Shown here one piece after another: positions 48,337 to 60,898 of a DNA stretch of 64,000 nt. The notes under the pieces are model-generated. The model did no database searches, had not been told where the DNA came from, and was given only the letters and a program-made list of their open reading frames with translations. Origin of the DNA: Acipenser ruthenus (Eukaryota; Chordata; Actinopteri; Acipenseriformes; Acipenseridae); assembly GCF_902713425.1 (NCBI RefSeq), contig NC_081198.1:7228492-7292491 (forward strand), given 5' to 3'. Within the stretch, counting starts at the first letter, position 1. Every line of letters begins with the position of its first letter. A program made the translations under genes and the position numbers.

Positions 48337-51300
48337 TGATCCATTTTACTGAAATGCTTCCATTTAGTCTTTTTTGTTTCCATTACCTAAATAAAATACT
48401 AACAATATAAACTTGGTTTAAAGGTGTATTTAATAGGATGAAAATAAATATTTGTGTATGCTGTTTATAGCAGCGTTTCCAGGAATGATTTCACCCCACA
48501 ACAACCTCCCCTTTAACTACACATATCAATGTATAAAGAAATGTGGGATTTGTAGTTACCATGGATTACCATGATAATTCCTGTGTCCTTGATTTTCAAA
48601 GAGAGGCTCACTCCTAATCCCACTGTGAGATTTTCTGGGATTCCATGCATGCAGGTGTTTAACAGGGAACGTCAAACACATATGGGTGTATGCGTGATCT
48701 CCTGATGATTCATGCATTTGGTTAATTCAAGGTTTGGACATGTTTCCTTTATGTTTCACTATTTTGTTTTCAGATAGCGAAATAAGTTCAAATGAGGTGA
48801 TCTTTTGCCAGTGTACATCGTAGTCTATGCAACATGAAAAGCTTCTATATAGTACTGCAGTGTGTAGTCTGCTTTGTTACTTCACTCAAAGAGACTTTCT
48901 TTTGCTACTTTAGAAATACAGGCAATACAAGGCAAGCCTCTATGGCAGGTACATCTCACCTTGAGTTCTTTACATCTGGCAACTACTGAATACGTCAGAG
49001 GCATTGACCTGTAACAAAGTGTTCTGTTTAGAATGCCTAGTCACTCCGAGAAGAATACAAACACACCCCTGCTCTGTAGGGTAAAGAGCAATACAGATCA
49101 GTTATCTGACAGCCAGATGTGTTGCCAACAGGGACCAAAATATAAGGGCACGAGGCACCCACTGCATTCTGTAGACAGTACAGATTACTAAAACGGGCTG
49201 GAATGTAGCAGATCCAGAATCCCACCTCAGATACTCGCTCAACCTTGGGCCAGATTTCTATCTACCTTGTTTTTCTGACCCACCCAAACTAATTGGGAAC
49301 TAAATTATACATTTCGGGTGGCCTTGCAAAAGCATTTATATCAACAGTTACCTTCTAATTGATGTACAATGGGATGTTATTTAACTGGGGGGGGGGGGGG
49401 TTAGATTGAAGTTGTTTTTTATTTTCCTCAACAAAACAACTGATCAACACAATAGGCTGTACATGGCTACAGGACCATACCATTATACCATTATACCAAG
49501 TATAATACTGTATATAAAATGATTGGTGGCCAAAACTACCACGTGGCTAATGAAACATACAGAGGTCCTGATGTCCACTGGCTGTATGGAAGTCTCTTTG
49601 GAGTGTAGACCTATCCTCCATTTCCTTGGAAACAGTCCCAGTTCAGCAATGAAAATAAGCCTCCCACTGCACAGCAGTTTGATTCATTCCTGGTTTTAAT
49701 AAGACACATTGTGGCCAATCGAGAAAACCAGGAATGGGTGAAACTGCTATGCAATAGGAGTCTTATTTCCACCCCTGCAGTTGAGGATAATTGCACACTA
49801 GTACCCTGGTTTTAATATAATAAACGCACCCTCCAGCTCCCCTTTCAAAAGGCTAAATGCGCTGACTTAGCTGGAACATGTAAACATCTTGTAATAATAA
49901 TAATTAATTTAGCTGAATTATAACAGAACTAGAGGCTTGTTCTGCATTAGTGCCGTGACCTTTTCCACTGAGGAGTGATGCTCATCCACAGGCTTGTTCC
50001 TGCGCCGTTTCCCTGTGAAACACATTCATTGTTCACAGTGTAACTGTGATAGTCACAGTGAGGCCTCTTCACAAGAACACTGCAGTGTAGTTACTCTGAA
50101 TCTCTGTCATCTCACAATGGTATTTCTCATTGGCTTCAACCACCTTCCAGCTCAGATTTGGGGCTTTTTAATAGAAAACCAGCAACTCCACCCAGTTACC
50201 AAATACCAGATGCTGTTTTGTAAAGTATTATTAAAGATAGTAATGTAACCTACAAAATATGTACAAAATAAATACAGATACGAATTAGGTCATGATAAGC
50301 TCAGTGTGGGTTGCAGCCAGCCTCCACTTCCTATGCAGCAGCCACACAATTCAACTGCCACCTGCTGGACGTGAAACACATTACTACTGTATCTGTACTG
50401 TCCTACTGTCATAATTTGCAATGTAAAAGTCTCTGATCAACCTGTATCCTACTGATATAAAACACCACTGGATGTTATTAGAGAATTTTACAGCACCATG
50501 GAATCTCCCTGGATTGCTTCAAACTGGATTTCTATAGAATGCTCTGATAAAATCCAGACATGCCTTATCCCAGAGAGGTAAAGATTGATAAAATCAGCTT
50601 CTAAGGAAATGATCAGCTCTCCAGAAGTAATTTGATGCCACTAATTAGCACGAGGTTGTTCACACTTACTGTTTGAAATGCCTGGTTTGTTTTAAACACA
50701 TTGTTGCAGTAATGCCATTCTATCATTATTATTAGTTTATTTAGCAGACGCCTTTATCCAAGGCGACTTACAGAGACTAGGGTGTGTGAACTATGCATCA
50801 GCTGCAGAGTCATTTACAATTACATCTCACCCGAAAGACGGAGCACAAGGAGGTTAAGTGACTTGCTCAGGGTCACACAATGAGTCAGTGGCTGAGGTGG
50901 GATTTGAACCGGGTACCTCCTGGTTACAAGCCCTTTTCTTTAACCACTGGACCACACAGCCTCCATGCACATCATCTTTAGAGAAAGCAGTTGCCAGTGA
51001 ATGTAAAGGAGTTTGTTCAGTGAACAGAGCACTTTGTGTGCTTGTGGTTAAGTGATTTGAATGGAGATCCTAAATTGGAATGTTTGTGAAAGAAAACACT
51101 TCTCCTTTCACACCATACATGCAGGGGCCAAAGAAAAGCACCACAGTGCATAGCCATTCATCAAATTCTTTCGTTTGAAGCTTCATGTCCCCTCACCCCC
51201 AGACATGAAGTATAAGATAACATACTCTACAGTGAAGCACCTTCACCAAGATAAACCCAGAACAAACAAAAATTGTTTTTAAAAAAAACAAACTGATTTA

Positions 51301-54300
51301 TGGCAAAGCCCTTTGTTAAAAAGCCAAGTAGTGTATTATTGTCCAGTCTATTAATGTCTTACAACGCCTTATATGTTAAAAAGGCATCTCAGTGTGGGTT
51401 TCACAGAGCTTTAATGCCCGATGCTGTTCTTTGGGAATCTTTAAACTTATTTTGTTGTAACACTCCCAGGGGTAACAGAGCTGACAAACAAATGACCGAC
51501 CTTTCTGTTCTTTTCAAAGGATATTGCATATAAAAATAAACGATTCCCCTTTTGTTCGTAAAAGAAACCTTAGAGCTGATTAATGTAACCGTTTTATTGG
51601 GAATGTTCCCAATGAATTGATTTACTCAAGTCTCAAACTTCAATTTTGTTCTTTCAAAGATGAACAGAAGTGTTGGATTATTTAACAGAAAAGGCAATAC
51701 ACACTCTTTTTTGTGATGGTGTGATGTGGGGACTGAGAACCAATGTAAAACGTTGGTTATGTATTTTATCAATTATACACCCACTTCCTGTATGTCTACA
51801 TAATAATGCAGGACAATAAAATGTTTGTTTGTTTTGTTGTGAACAACATCTCCACCTGGTGGGAGCATTTCAAACCAACACAAATCTGGTGTTTTACCTA
51901 CCATTACATTAGGCCCGTTTCATAAGCCCTTAGCTCTTATTAGTCAAAGGCTGTTTTCTTTAATTAACCAACATTAAGTATTTGTGTAACCTTTGTTGGC
52001 TAATTCTAGAGAGGGGTCGGAGCTAAGCACTCTTTGCCTCAGAGAACATTTAAAAACAGCTCAGGGAACTCTTTCCTTTCCCAATTTAGTTTGACGCTCA
52101 GTTTATGGCAGTGTGGTGGGAGCTTTCAAGCTATCTGTGACATCTGAATTATGAGCTTATGACCATTTTTATAGTTCCTTCCATAAAAAAACTGCTTCCC
52201 ATATGAAACCAAACCCAGTTCTCAATTCAATTCCTTCCTCTATATACACATACTTGTTTTATTTATATATATATTTTAGCTCAAAGAGCCAGCTGCCCTT
52301 TAAATCTCAATAAGGGATCTGAGAGTCTCCAATGCGCCGCTTAATGAAGCCGAGTGTCTTGGGGTTCCATTCCATTAATTAAAAATCTGAGTTATTTGGT
52401 GTGAGATTAAATATTTGATACCTATGGAGACTGTTTTAAAACATAAACATATTGTCATGATAAGGTGATACAGCATTTTAAGATGTTTTTGTTTATAGGC
52501 ATCACAGGCAAGACACATTATTGAACCATTGCTGAGTATGTGAGTTTTTTGTCTAATGACTGTGACTGTCAAACACTGCCACCCCCTCCAAGAAACCTTC
52601 TATAGGGGAGACACTGTTCTCAAACACAGACAGGAGATGAACTGACCTGAACAGACATGGCATTGTCATAATGAGAATACGTCACTGTTTCCTTTCTAAT
52701 ATAGAAAGTAAACTTCAAAAACACGAAACTTGCATCACGCACAATTACTACATACTCCCCTTCAGCAGAAATGCATGTGCATTTCTATTTTGAAGTGTGA
52801 AAGTTTAGTACATTTGGCATTCAAACTCTTTGGCACAGAAACAGTCCTAGGTGAACAGAGGGTGCCAGGTTCTGAATCTATTGGGCTGCATGGCTAATTC
52901 TGAACCAGCAGAGAAGTAGATGAGAGAGTTCAATGCAAAGTAGAAAAAGAGACTGTAGGTCATGTCCCCTCTCCTAATAAAGTGATCTGATTTACAATAT
53001 TGATACGAATAGGATTCTTTCCAGAATATGGGGGCAATAAACTGTCAAATACTGAGGTGGGGCAAACCGAAAATAGCTCTCCAGTGAGAAAGGTGATAAC
53101 GAGTGTTGTAAATTAAAGACTGTGGAGCACTGAGGAACAGTAAACTGTGTGGGTGATATCAGTGTTGGTTTATGACCATTTTGTATCCTATCACAATAAT
53201 TTCTGCTTTATCAACATTTTTCAGCTAGATACTACCTACTGATACACCATGACTGGAAGAATTGAAAAGCATGATTTACTGTATATTCATTCATAGGTGT
53301 ATCCATTGCGGTTAATGTATAACAAATAGGGACAAACATCTACAGCTGTTAACGCAACCTACAGAGAACGAAGAACCTGGTTTTCAGTTTGTCTTTGTGT
53401 TATCTAATTCAAACTGAAATGCAATCACAGTAGATCCAGGGCTCGATTCTAAAATACTGGCCAAAGGGTTTGCAAATGAGAAAGAGCAGTTCTGAGTAAA
53501 TTCTCACTTACTTGGTTTTCAATGCAAGACTACTACAATATCGTACTGGACTGCAGTAAAAAAATCTCCAATGTAATATGCTTAAATCCACTTTATAAAA
53601 AATGATTTGGTTTGAAATGTAAAAAACTAAAGTATTAGGATATTTACTTTAACATGAAATGCATATAGTCCACACCAACTCAATCAATCTTTAATTAGCC
53701 AGGATCCGAACCTTGCAAGTCCTCATAATATGGAAGCAAGACACCAAGATGGCAGTTATTCAATTTTATATAAATAAACTGCTGGCAGATTAGAAGGCAA
53801 AGAATGAGTAATAAGTGTCTATCTTAATGATGGCACTTCATATTCAATTTGAGCTGAAGACTTAAGGAAAACTGAGGGAGTCAGGGATAGTCCTGCTTAA
53901 TTGTAACTTCCAAAGATATCCAAGAATAATCTTAAAATAGGGTACCTGTTGGATAGCTGGGATAGATGGATGACTGGGATTTGAGACATAAGATTATCTA
54001 ACCCACTCCAGTGAAAGGTGGTTCACATGTTCCAAAGACACCCTTCAAATAAGTGAGTAACAGAGAAAGAGGAGTACTCTGAGAGCGGGTATTACCCTGT
54101 GGTGGTGTGGTATCTGTGCCCATTTCAGCCAGAACCGTGCTAGACCTCTGAACCCCTGTGAACTGAAGCTACTGATGTAGTGCAAAACTGATAACATTTC
54201 TGCATGTTCCCAGAGCCCGGATTCATAAATCAGGCTGATGGTTTTGCAGGAAGGGGGGGTGGTTGGTGACACTTTAAAAAGGGAAGTCTGAAAAATATTC
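48337..54300. other. Intergenic region between the LRR gene and best4
   Basis: About 6 kb. It contains the CORE-SINE at 50725-50964 and a G-run at about 49389-49400. I see no coding exon or RNA gene. Confidence 0.6.
50725..50964 (-). mobile_element. CORE-SINE, tRNA-derived, with L2-like tail
   Basis: Third near-identical copy of the family at 13226-13471 and 41376-41623. The close similarity of all three suggests recent activity. Confidence 0.9.
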
Positions 54301-54339
54301 TTCTTTTTGGGGATGAGTCTCCATTATCCTGGGGTTCGG

Positions 54340-54368
54340 TCAGTCGGTCAGTTCAGAAGCACACTCAG
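54340..54368 (+). other. best4: Candidate non-coding first exon end of best4
   Basis: ACACTCAG followed by gtaagc at 54369 is a strong donor about 650 bp upstream of the acceptor (55015) of the first coding exon. Only the donor is convincing; the exon's 5' limit is a guess. Confidence 0.3.
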
Positions 54369-55071
54369 GTAAGCCAAGGGAAACATGGATTTTATTTAAA
54401 GGAAATACACTGCACATCATACATAACTTAGTACCTGACGTTACTGTAGCTACAGCAGTCGGGGTTTATGAAGGCAGTGTGATAGTGCAGAAAATATTGA
54501 TAACATATTACAATACTACATGATAGAATTCATCTACCTTTTTATTTGTTACTGAAGAATGGGGAAGTGCATGAAACTGCTTACTGTGAGAACAGGACCT
54601 GTCGATATAACAACTGAGACATCTACCCACTGGAAGGGTGTTTTCTGTATTGATCTGATGTGTAGTAAAATGTAATGTGCCATTTTCTTACTGTTTGTAT
54701 ATGTTTTGGTGCACTTTATTTTTTTTATATGGTATGGTTTTATTTTTCTTGATTTCACCAAGTTTATATTGTCCTAACGGTCGCATTTAGTACCAAGCTG
54801 TGCTCGTTGCTCACACATAGCCAATACAAATGTACTGTAGGTGTAGAACCATAAGCACCATAGCTCCAGTATAACAGAGTAGCGGGGTGAGAAAATCACT
54901 GCTGTCGTCCATGCAGAAATTCCTTTTGATTGAAAAATGAACACCGCAATAAAAAAAATAACTTTGCTGGAGGTCTATGAATTAATGCTGGTGATTTTCT
55001 ATTGTCGCTTTCCAGGTTCTCTTAATATTTTCTTGCTTTGAAACTACGTTGCAAAACCTTTTCACACAATC

Positions 55072-55223
55072 ATGACGGTCTCTTACACCCTGAAAGTAGC
55101 CAACGCTCGGTTCGGCGGCTTTTCCAAGCTGCTCTTCAGATGGAAAGGGAGCATCTACAAACTGCTCTACAAAGAGTTCATTGCCTTTGCCATCCTCTAC
55201 ACCATTATCAGCCTCATGTACAG
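55072..55223 (+). CDS. best4: best4 coding exon 1
   Basis: Encodes residues 1-50 and part of R51: the N-terminal helix and first membrane segment ([15 protein letters not shown]). The exon begins at 55016 with 56 bp of 5' UTR after acceptor gctttccag; donor gtacgg. Confidence 0.94.
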
Positions 55224-58200
55224 GTACGGTTGCAGAATGCAATAGTTACAGATGAACTTTCAAATGACAGAGGTCCTTTATTAATACCAAACTATGCATT
55301 CCTATTTATTATTAATAAAAAAAGAGTTATGATGTCAAAGACTTAAGGACACAAGGAACAGTACACTGTTGAAGGTTACACTTTAATTTTTTAATAGAAG
55401 CCAAAGAGTGGAGTGCTTGTAAATCAGCAACCGGTTTATAATAGCCAGATACGTGTCCAGATTTGTAATCTATATTTGTTTTTATTTGTATTTCCTTTAC
55501 AGTTGAGTATCTTCCTTATTTTACAATAATGAGCTGTATACAAAATAATAATAATTGTAGATCTAAGTATTTTTTATATATTTGTTTTTTTTTTGTGAAT
55601 TATGCCTGCAGACGTTTGCTGTCAGAAGAACAGAAGACCCTGTTTGAGAAGACGGCCATGTACTGTAACCGGTACACTGACCGCATCCCACTATCGTTCG
55701 TTCTGGGTAAGACAGCCTCCACTTTCAAAAGGGGCTTTCAATGTGGGGAAATAAATACATCTGTGTTAAGGAGTTTGAATACAAGTTCAGGAGCCCCTCT
55801 TCATTTCTAGATGCCTGCCACAGACCTGTGTAAAGTAGGCTAGATTAGCCCAAGTGTCATTATATTAGGGAGCACCAGCACCATCTAGTACACAGCAGTG
55901 TATTTCCAGCAAAACAAAAGAAAACTTTCCATCTTTCTTTGCCCAGTGAGGATTAAGTCTGGAATTGCTGCTGACTGGATTTTATTGCATTAACATATAA
56001 TTACAAACATACGCTTCCTCGTCCTTCCCCAGGTTTCTATGTGTCTTTGGTGGTGAGCCGTTGGTGGAGTCAGTACACCAGTATCCCCCTCCCTGACCAG
56101 CTCATGATGGTGGTCTCTGCGAATGTCCACGGTGTGGATGACAGGGGGCGTATCCTGCGGAGAACGCTCATGCGTTACGCCAACCTGTCCTCTGTGCTCA
56201 TCCTACGCTCCATCAGCACCCGGGTGTGCAAGCGCTTCCCCACCATGGAGCACGTCATCGAGGGAGGTAACGTGGTACCCCAGCCCTTTCTGAGAAATAT
56301 TCCAAAACCGTATGGAACATGCTTGCAAAACATTATCCTCAGCTACTAGATATAAAACACATTGTCACTCAAATATTAAGTCATTATAAAAAATATAAGT
56401 GCAATCCCAATAAAAAAACCAATACATCATAGTAGCAATCATGCAGCCCTTTACAGTGCAGAACCAGACAGCTATTCTCTTTACAATGCCTTTTCACATC
56501 ATAGTAGCAATCATGCAGCCCTTTACAGTGCAGAACCAGACAGCTATTCTCTTTACAATGCCTTTTCACTTCTATGGATGCGTATTACAGCATAATAATG
56601 GGGGGGTGGGGGTGCACTGAAAGTCCATTGTTGGAAATTCATACAAATCTCAACAGAAAGCCTGTGGATTAAGTGATACAAATGTCCTGCATGTTCTCTT
56701 TTGATTTCAGGGTTCATGACTCGGGAAGAACAGAAGAAACTTGAGGGCCTGTACTCTGACTTTAACAAGTACTGGATGCCCATGGCCTGGTTCACTAATC
56801 TGGCCTCCCAGGCCCGGAGAGAAGGGCGTGTGCGGGATGATGTGGCGCTGAGACTGCTGATGGACGTGAGTAAAGCGTTCCACCCACTGGGGCACTCGTA
56901 AAACAAGCATCCGGGCCGCTCGTCGGTATTCTATAAACTGGTCTGTTTCTTTTCAAAGGAACTCAACAATTACAGAGCCAAGTGCAGTATGCTGTTTCAC
57001 TTCGACTGGATAAGCATCCCCCTTGTGTACACGCAGGTAACATAAATGAATAAACTCATTTTATTCTTGTCATTTTTTAAATATATTACCTATTATTGTT
57101 TGAATGTATTTATACAGGATTGGCAGAAAGTAGTTCTAATGCGGAGCTAGTCATTATACAGAGCTGATCACAATAGTCAAACAGTATGTAATATGATATG
57201 TTGTTGCCTCTATTCATAACATTAAAAATAAATGCTACATTTTGCCACCAGCATTTATGCGTTAAATGGATCAATAATAAAAGGCTTATCCACGCCACCC
57301 CTGCCCTCTCCTGTGGGTGTGTCTCTCACAGGTGGTCACTGTTGCTGTCTACTCATTCTTTGCCGTCTGCCTGATTGGGCGGCAGTTTCTGGACCCAAGC
57401 AAAGGCTACTCCGGCCATGATTTAGACTTCTACGTGCCCATCTTCACACTGCTGCAGTTCTTCTTCTATGCAGGCTGGCTCAAGGTAGGGCTTACAGACA
57501 ATCCTTTAAACTTCATGCAGTTGCTCAGTCAATCAGCTTCCTGGTTGAGTGATAAGTTTAGAGTCTTGAAACTCTCTTACTGCACAAAGACTTAAATCAA
57601 ACCATCTTAAATGTGATGCCTTACTAAACAAAAACACTTCAAAAACACACATCTTCATGCAAAAGCTATTTCTTGGTTTCTTACTAGAAATAATAAATAA
57701 ATGATCTGACCCATGCTATGCAAAGTACCATGGACCAACCCATGGGGACTTGGACAACTTTCAAATATAGTATTACAGTAATTATAACAGGCTACATTTT
57801 GTTTTCTTTAGGTAGCAGAACAGATTATTAATCCATTTGGAGAAGACGATGATGACTTTGAAACAAATAAACTGATTGACAGAAACATTCAGGCAAGTCA
57901 GCTAAATACCTTGTCTATGAGTCATAAACCAGTGACCACTGCTCACAATCATAAAATATAAAATACTCCACGTCCACCTCACTACTCTCATATTGAACAG
58001 CAAATAATGTATCACATTAATGTATCAAACAAGAATCTGCTCTTTTTGAATTGGCATGTGTTCCTATTTTACAGAGATTTTAGAAGAACAATGCCCCCCC
58101 CCCCATGCAAATTTATGAAATCATTAAAACGTGGGTATAAATCGAAAAAATAATAGTGCTGTGACCTGTAAGAAACTAGGAGTGCGCTGTCCATGTGCAG

Positions 58201-59385
58201 CAGGTACTATAACTCATGTTTTCCAAACATGGCATGTACCTTAACTCCATCCCCTTGTGTTTGGTTCTGTCTTTGCAGGTCTCCATGTTAGCAGTGGATG
58301 ATATGTACCAGAATCTGCCCCCGGCCGAGAAGGATAAATACTGGAACGAGTCGTCAGCTCAGCCTCCCTACACCCTGGCCACAGCATCTGAGACCCTCAA
58401 ACCCTCCTTCATGGGGTCCACCTACGACATGAGGTAACTTGGGCGCTCAGTATAGTCACTGTGTATGAGGTAACCTGTGTGCTCAGTATATAGTCACTTT
58501 CAAAACTGCTCTCACACGAGCTAGGACATTATCATAATCTTACCAGAGCCCATAGCCTACTCATTTAGGGCTCAGTATAGATTGAAGGGATGTTTACTGT
58601 TTACCGATTATGTAATCAGTGCAATAACATGAGCATACTGCTTGTTTATACATTTCTTTAAATAGTATCTGCGTAATCCAAACAGTTGTTTTAACAGAAT
58701 ATATGACTAGTTTACAAATGTGGTTGTTTGTTTAACAAACTTTAGGAGGTATTTGTAAGTGGGTTCTTGCAAAAATAGTGTAAATCCACAGTAAATAAAG
58801 TTTCATTTACTGAAATACACACTGGTAAAATAAATTTTCGATATGACAAATACAAAACACTGTTGTTGTCGTAACGTGGTGGTTCTGGTGTATGTTCTGA
58901 AATGTTTTGTGCACAAATGACACCCTCCAACTTAATGGTAAATAAATACCTGCAAGACTACTGATGTATTTATTCTCTGCAGGATGACCGAGGACTCCGC
59001 GCAGCACTACACTGTCGAGCCGAGCCCACTCACTCCTCGCATGCAGACGCCAATGCTGACCCGGTTCCTGACTGCCGCCTCGCCAGCCATTAGCCTCAAA
59101 AACTTTGGCCGCGGCAACCGGGGGATGCTACGTCTGCGCGGCGACAGCGTCAACTCAAACCCCTGGCAAGCGGAGGAGCGCATTAGCGAGGACGAGGACG
59201 AGGACGAGGTGGACGCGGAAGTAGAGGTGCAGGGCAAGGCAAGCCAGCAGTCCAGCTCTGGTTCCTATCCAGCCAAGCCTCGACGCCTAGAAGCCTCTGA
59301 CCAGCAGAAGAAAAGGGAAGCGTTCCCCCAGTTCACCGTCACCATCGACAGCCCCTCCAGCGATAGTGAGAACACAGACGCATAG
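55072..59385 (+). CDS. best4: Bestrophin-4 chloride channel, complete, 9 coding exons, 501 aa
   Basis: Calcium-activated anion channel subunit of the plasma membrane; bestrophins form pentamers. Coding exons: 55072-55223, 55612-55706, 56033-56266, 56711-56865, 56959-57036, 57332-57484, 57812-57892, 58279-58433 and 58983-59385. All are in frame and end in TAG. The start [20 protein letters not shown] is the canonical bestrophin N-terminus. Pore-neck residues I76, F80 and F84 (IPLSFVLGF) and the acidic Ca2+-clasp run E300-D304 (EDDDDFE) fall at exactly the BEST1 numbers. BEST4 is chosen over BEST1-3 from the C-terminal region ([43 protein letters not shown]) and the tail-to-tail position with RPS8. 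The C-terminal 130 residues are low-complexity and acidic, probably disordered. Intron 7 is GC-AG. Confidence 0.95.
55612..55706 (+). CDS. best4: best4 coding exon 2
   Basis: [33 protein letters not shown], with neck residues I76 and F80. Acceptor tatgcctgcag, donor gtaaga. Confidence 0.94.
56033..56266 (+). CDS. best4: best4 coding exon 3
   Basis: [33 protein letters not shown]..., ending MEHVIEGG. Completes the neck (F84) and carries the cytosolic [20 protein letters not shown] segment. Acceptor ccttccccag, donor gtaacg. Confidence 0.95.
56424..56569. repeat. 72-bp tandem duplication in a best4 intron
   Basis: Two head-to-tail copies with a period of exactly 72 bp, beginning ACATCATAGTAGCAATCATG; no differences seen between copies. 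It lies about 140 bp before coding exon 4. Confidence 0.95.
56711..56865 (+). CDS. best4: best4 coding exon 4
   Basis: [35 protein letters not shown]..., ending LRLLMD. Acceptor ttgatttcag, donor gtgagt. Confidence 0.95.
56959..57036 (+). CDS. best4: best4 coding exon 5
   Basis: [26 protein letters not shown], 26 codons, phase 0. The [12 protein letters not shown]-type block is among the best-conserved in bestrophins. Acceptor tttcaaag, donor gtaaca. Confidence 0.95.
57332..57484 (+). CDS. best4: best4 coding exon 6
   Basis: [20 protein letters not shown]... and [14 protein letters not shown]: the last membrane segments of the conserved domain. Acceptor tctctcacag, donor gtaggg; phase 0. 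Confidence 0.95.
57812..57892 (+). CDS. best4: best4 coding exon 7, Ca2+-clasp exon with GC donor
   Basis: [27 protein letters not shown]. The acidic cluster at residues 300-304 binds Ca2+ in characterised bestrophins. The donor is CAG|gcaagt, a GC-AG splice site with otherwise perfect consensus; no GT nearby would preserve the family sequence. Confidence 0.93.
58279..58433 (+). CDS. best4: best4 coding exon 8
   Basis: [33 protein letters not shown]..., ending SFMGSTYDM and two bases of an Arg codon. The PPYTLATA...PSF stretch is BEST4-like. Donor gtaact. Confidence 0.94.
58983..59385 (+). CDS. best4: best4 terminal coding exon
   Basis: Completes Arg, then [31 protein letters not shown], an acidic [14 protein letters not shown] run, and the end [12 protein letters not shown] with TAG at 59383-59385. 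Ser/acid-rich C-terminal tail. Confidence 0.93.
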
Positions 59386-59704
59386 CCAGCCGATCTAACA
59401 CTTCTGCTTCAGTCGTTTTTCTTAAGATTCTTGTCATACCATATTTTTCATATAAGAGAACGATAAATAGATACTACTTTATCTGCATAATCCACAAAAC
59501 GCATCCTCGATTCTGGGAAAGATTGCATCAAAATATACCAGATTGACACCTCTCACTGACCCCTTTCAGTGATCTTATTTTTTTTCTACTGAACTTTTCT
59601 CTATTTAGTATACAGCATGTACACCCTACTGTGCTGGTGATATATAGCAAGTAAACAATGTGGTACAGAATAAAAAAATAAAATAAAAAAAAAGTATTTT
59701 ATAG

Positions 59705-59776
59705 TATTCTTGAGATCTCATAGCTTTTGTTTCAGTTGCCGAACTGGATAGACGTCACTAGACGACCAAAAAACTT
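59705..59776 (-). ncRNA. Decayed SNORD38-like copy
   Basis: Similar over about 70 bp to the intact copies, but the C box is reduced, the D box changed and the antisense element altered (TTGCCGAACTGG against TAGCAGAACTGG on the + strand). Probably non-functional. Confidence 0.6.
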
Positions 59777-60066
59777 TTCGAATACCTTTGAAACCTTTTT
59801 CCTGACACTAGCTGATATTAACTCATGCTACCACTTCAAAGCTGCACTACTAGACTATTTATTCAATCTACATTTGTGTGCTTCTTCGTGCAGTACAAAT
59901 GGTTCCTGAGTAAACATCATATATGTACTTTGTTGCTCCATTTATTGTTGTGGTTGACATGACCTCAGAATTGAATAAAACACTCTTCATTTAGCTACTA
60001 CCAAATAATCATTTACATCCTCAATAAACACAACTTACCATACCGTTGAAAACACATTTAAATTAT

Positions 60067-60104
<38 letters not shown>

Positions 60105-60107
60105 CGT

Positions 60108-60168
60108 TTTCTTTAGATCTATTTAGGCCTCATCACTTGTTTCAGAACTGGATAGATGTCACTAGAAA
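60108..60168 (-). ncRNA. Decayed SNORD38-like copy, partial antisense deletion
   Basis: Shares GATCTATTTAGG and the C'-type box with the copy at 60823-60898, but about six bases of the antisense element are missing (TTTCAGAACTGG). The C box is also incomplete. Probably non-functional. Confidence 0.6.
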
Positions 60169-60822
60169 ACCAGAAATCTTTTTTTTTTTTTTTAAATCTC
60201 TAATAGTCAGTATTATTTAAATTACCATAGACCTGCATCTAATCTAAAGATACACTACAGGTCAAGTTATTATACCTATAACTTGTGTAGATTTTTTTTT
60301 GTATTTAAAAAAAAACAACTGTAAATTTCCCGAATCCTCAATATACATACTACACCACCACCATTTTTTTTGTTGCTCCATATGGTTTTGCAGTTGACCT
60401 GACCTCAAAAGAGTCGAGTCAATCACATTATCAAAAAACATTTACCAACAACCACATCCATGTAAATTAAAGTTCATAGGACACGGTTTTATGCATGCAA
60501 GCTACAAAAAAAAAATACTGTATATTTATCATCACATCTACTTGTCTCATCGCTATTTATTTAATCTACATTTGTTGTGCTGCTTCTTGCTGTGCCCAAG
60601 AGATGGTTCCTGAGTAAACAAAGGCTCATCATACACATACTATATATACCACAAATCCATAGTGGTGAACATGACCGCAGAGTATAGAAAGAGTCAAAAC
60701 ACATTTTCAGAAAACACTTTATTAAGCTATTACCAAATCACCATTTACATTCTCCAATAAACAACATTTGATAGACTACAGGGTTATACACAATCTCAGA
60801 ATAGATTTAAATTAAAGTATAA

Positions 60823-60898
60823 GTCTTCTTCAGATCTATTTAGGTCTCATCGCTTTTGTTTCAGTAGCAGAACTGGATAGATATCATCACTAGAAGAC
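60823..60898 (-). ncRNA. SNORD38-like C/D snoRNA copy outside rps8, boxes intact
   Basis: Read on the minus strand: stem GTCTTCT, C box GTGATGA, antisense element CCAGTTCTGCTA before D' CTGA, C'-type CGATGAG, D box CTGA, stem AGAAGAC (perfect 7-bp pairing). Same antisense as the intronic copies, predicted to target the 28S methylation site guided by SNORD38. It lies about 890 bp beyond the RPS8 stop and about 850 bp beyond its nearest AATAAA, so its host transcript is unclear. Confidence 0.75.

Noticed and set aside
60515-60560. Fourth full SNORD38-like copy
   Set aside because: Only TCATCAC and CTCATCGC-type pieces with ATCTA between them remain; no antisense element or D' box. Kept only as part of the array.
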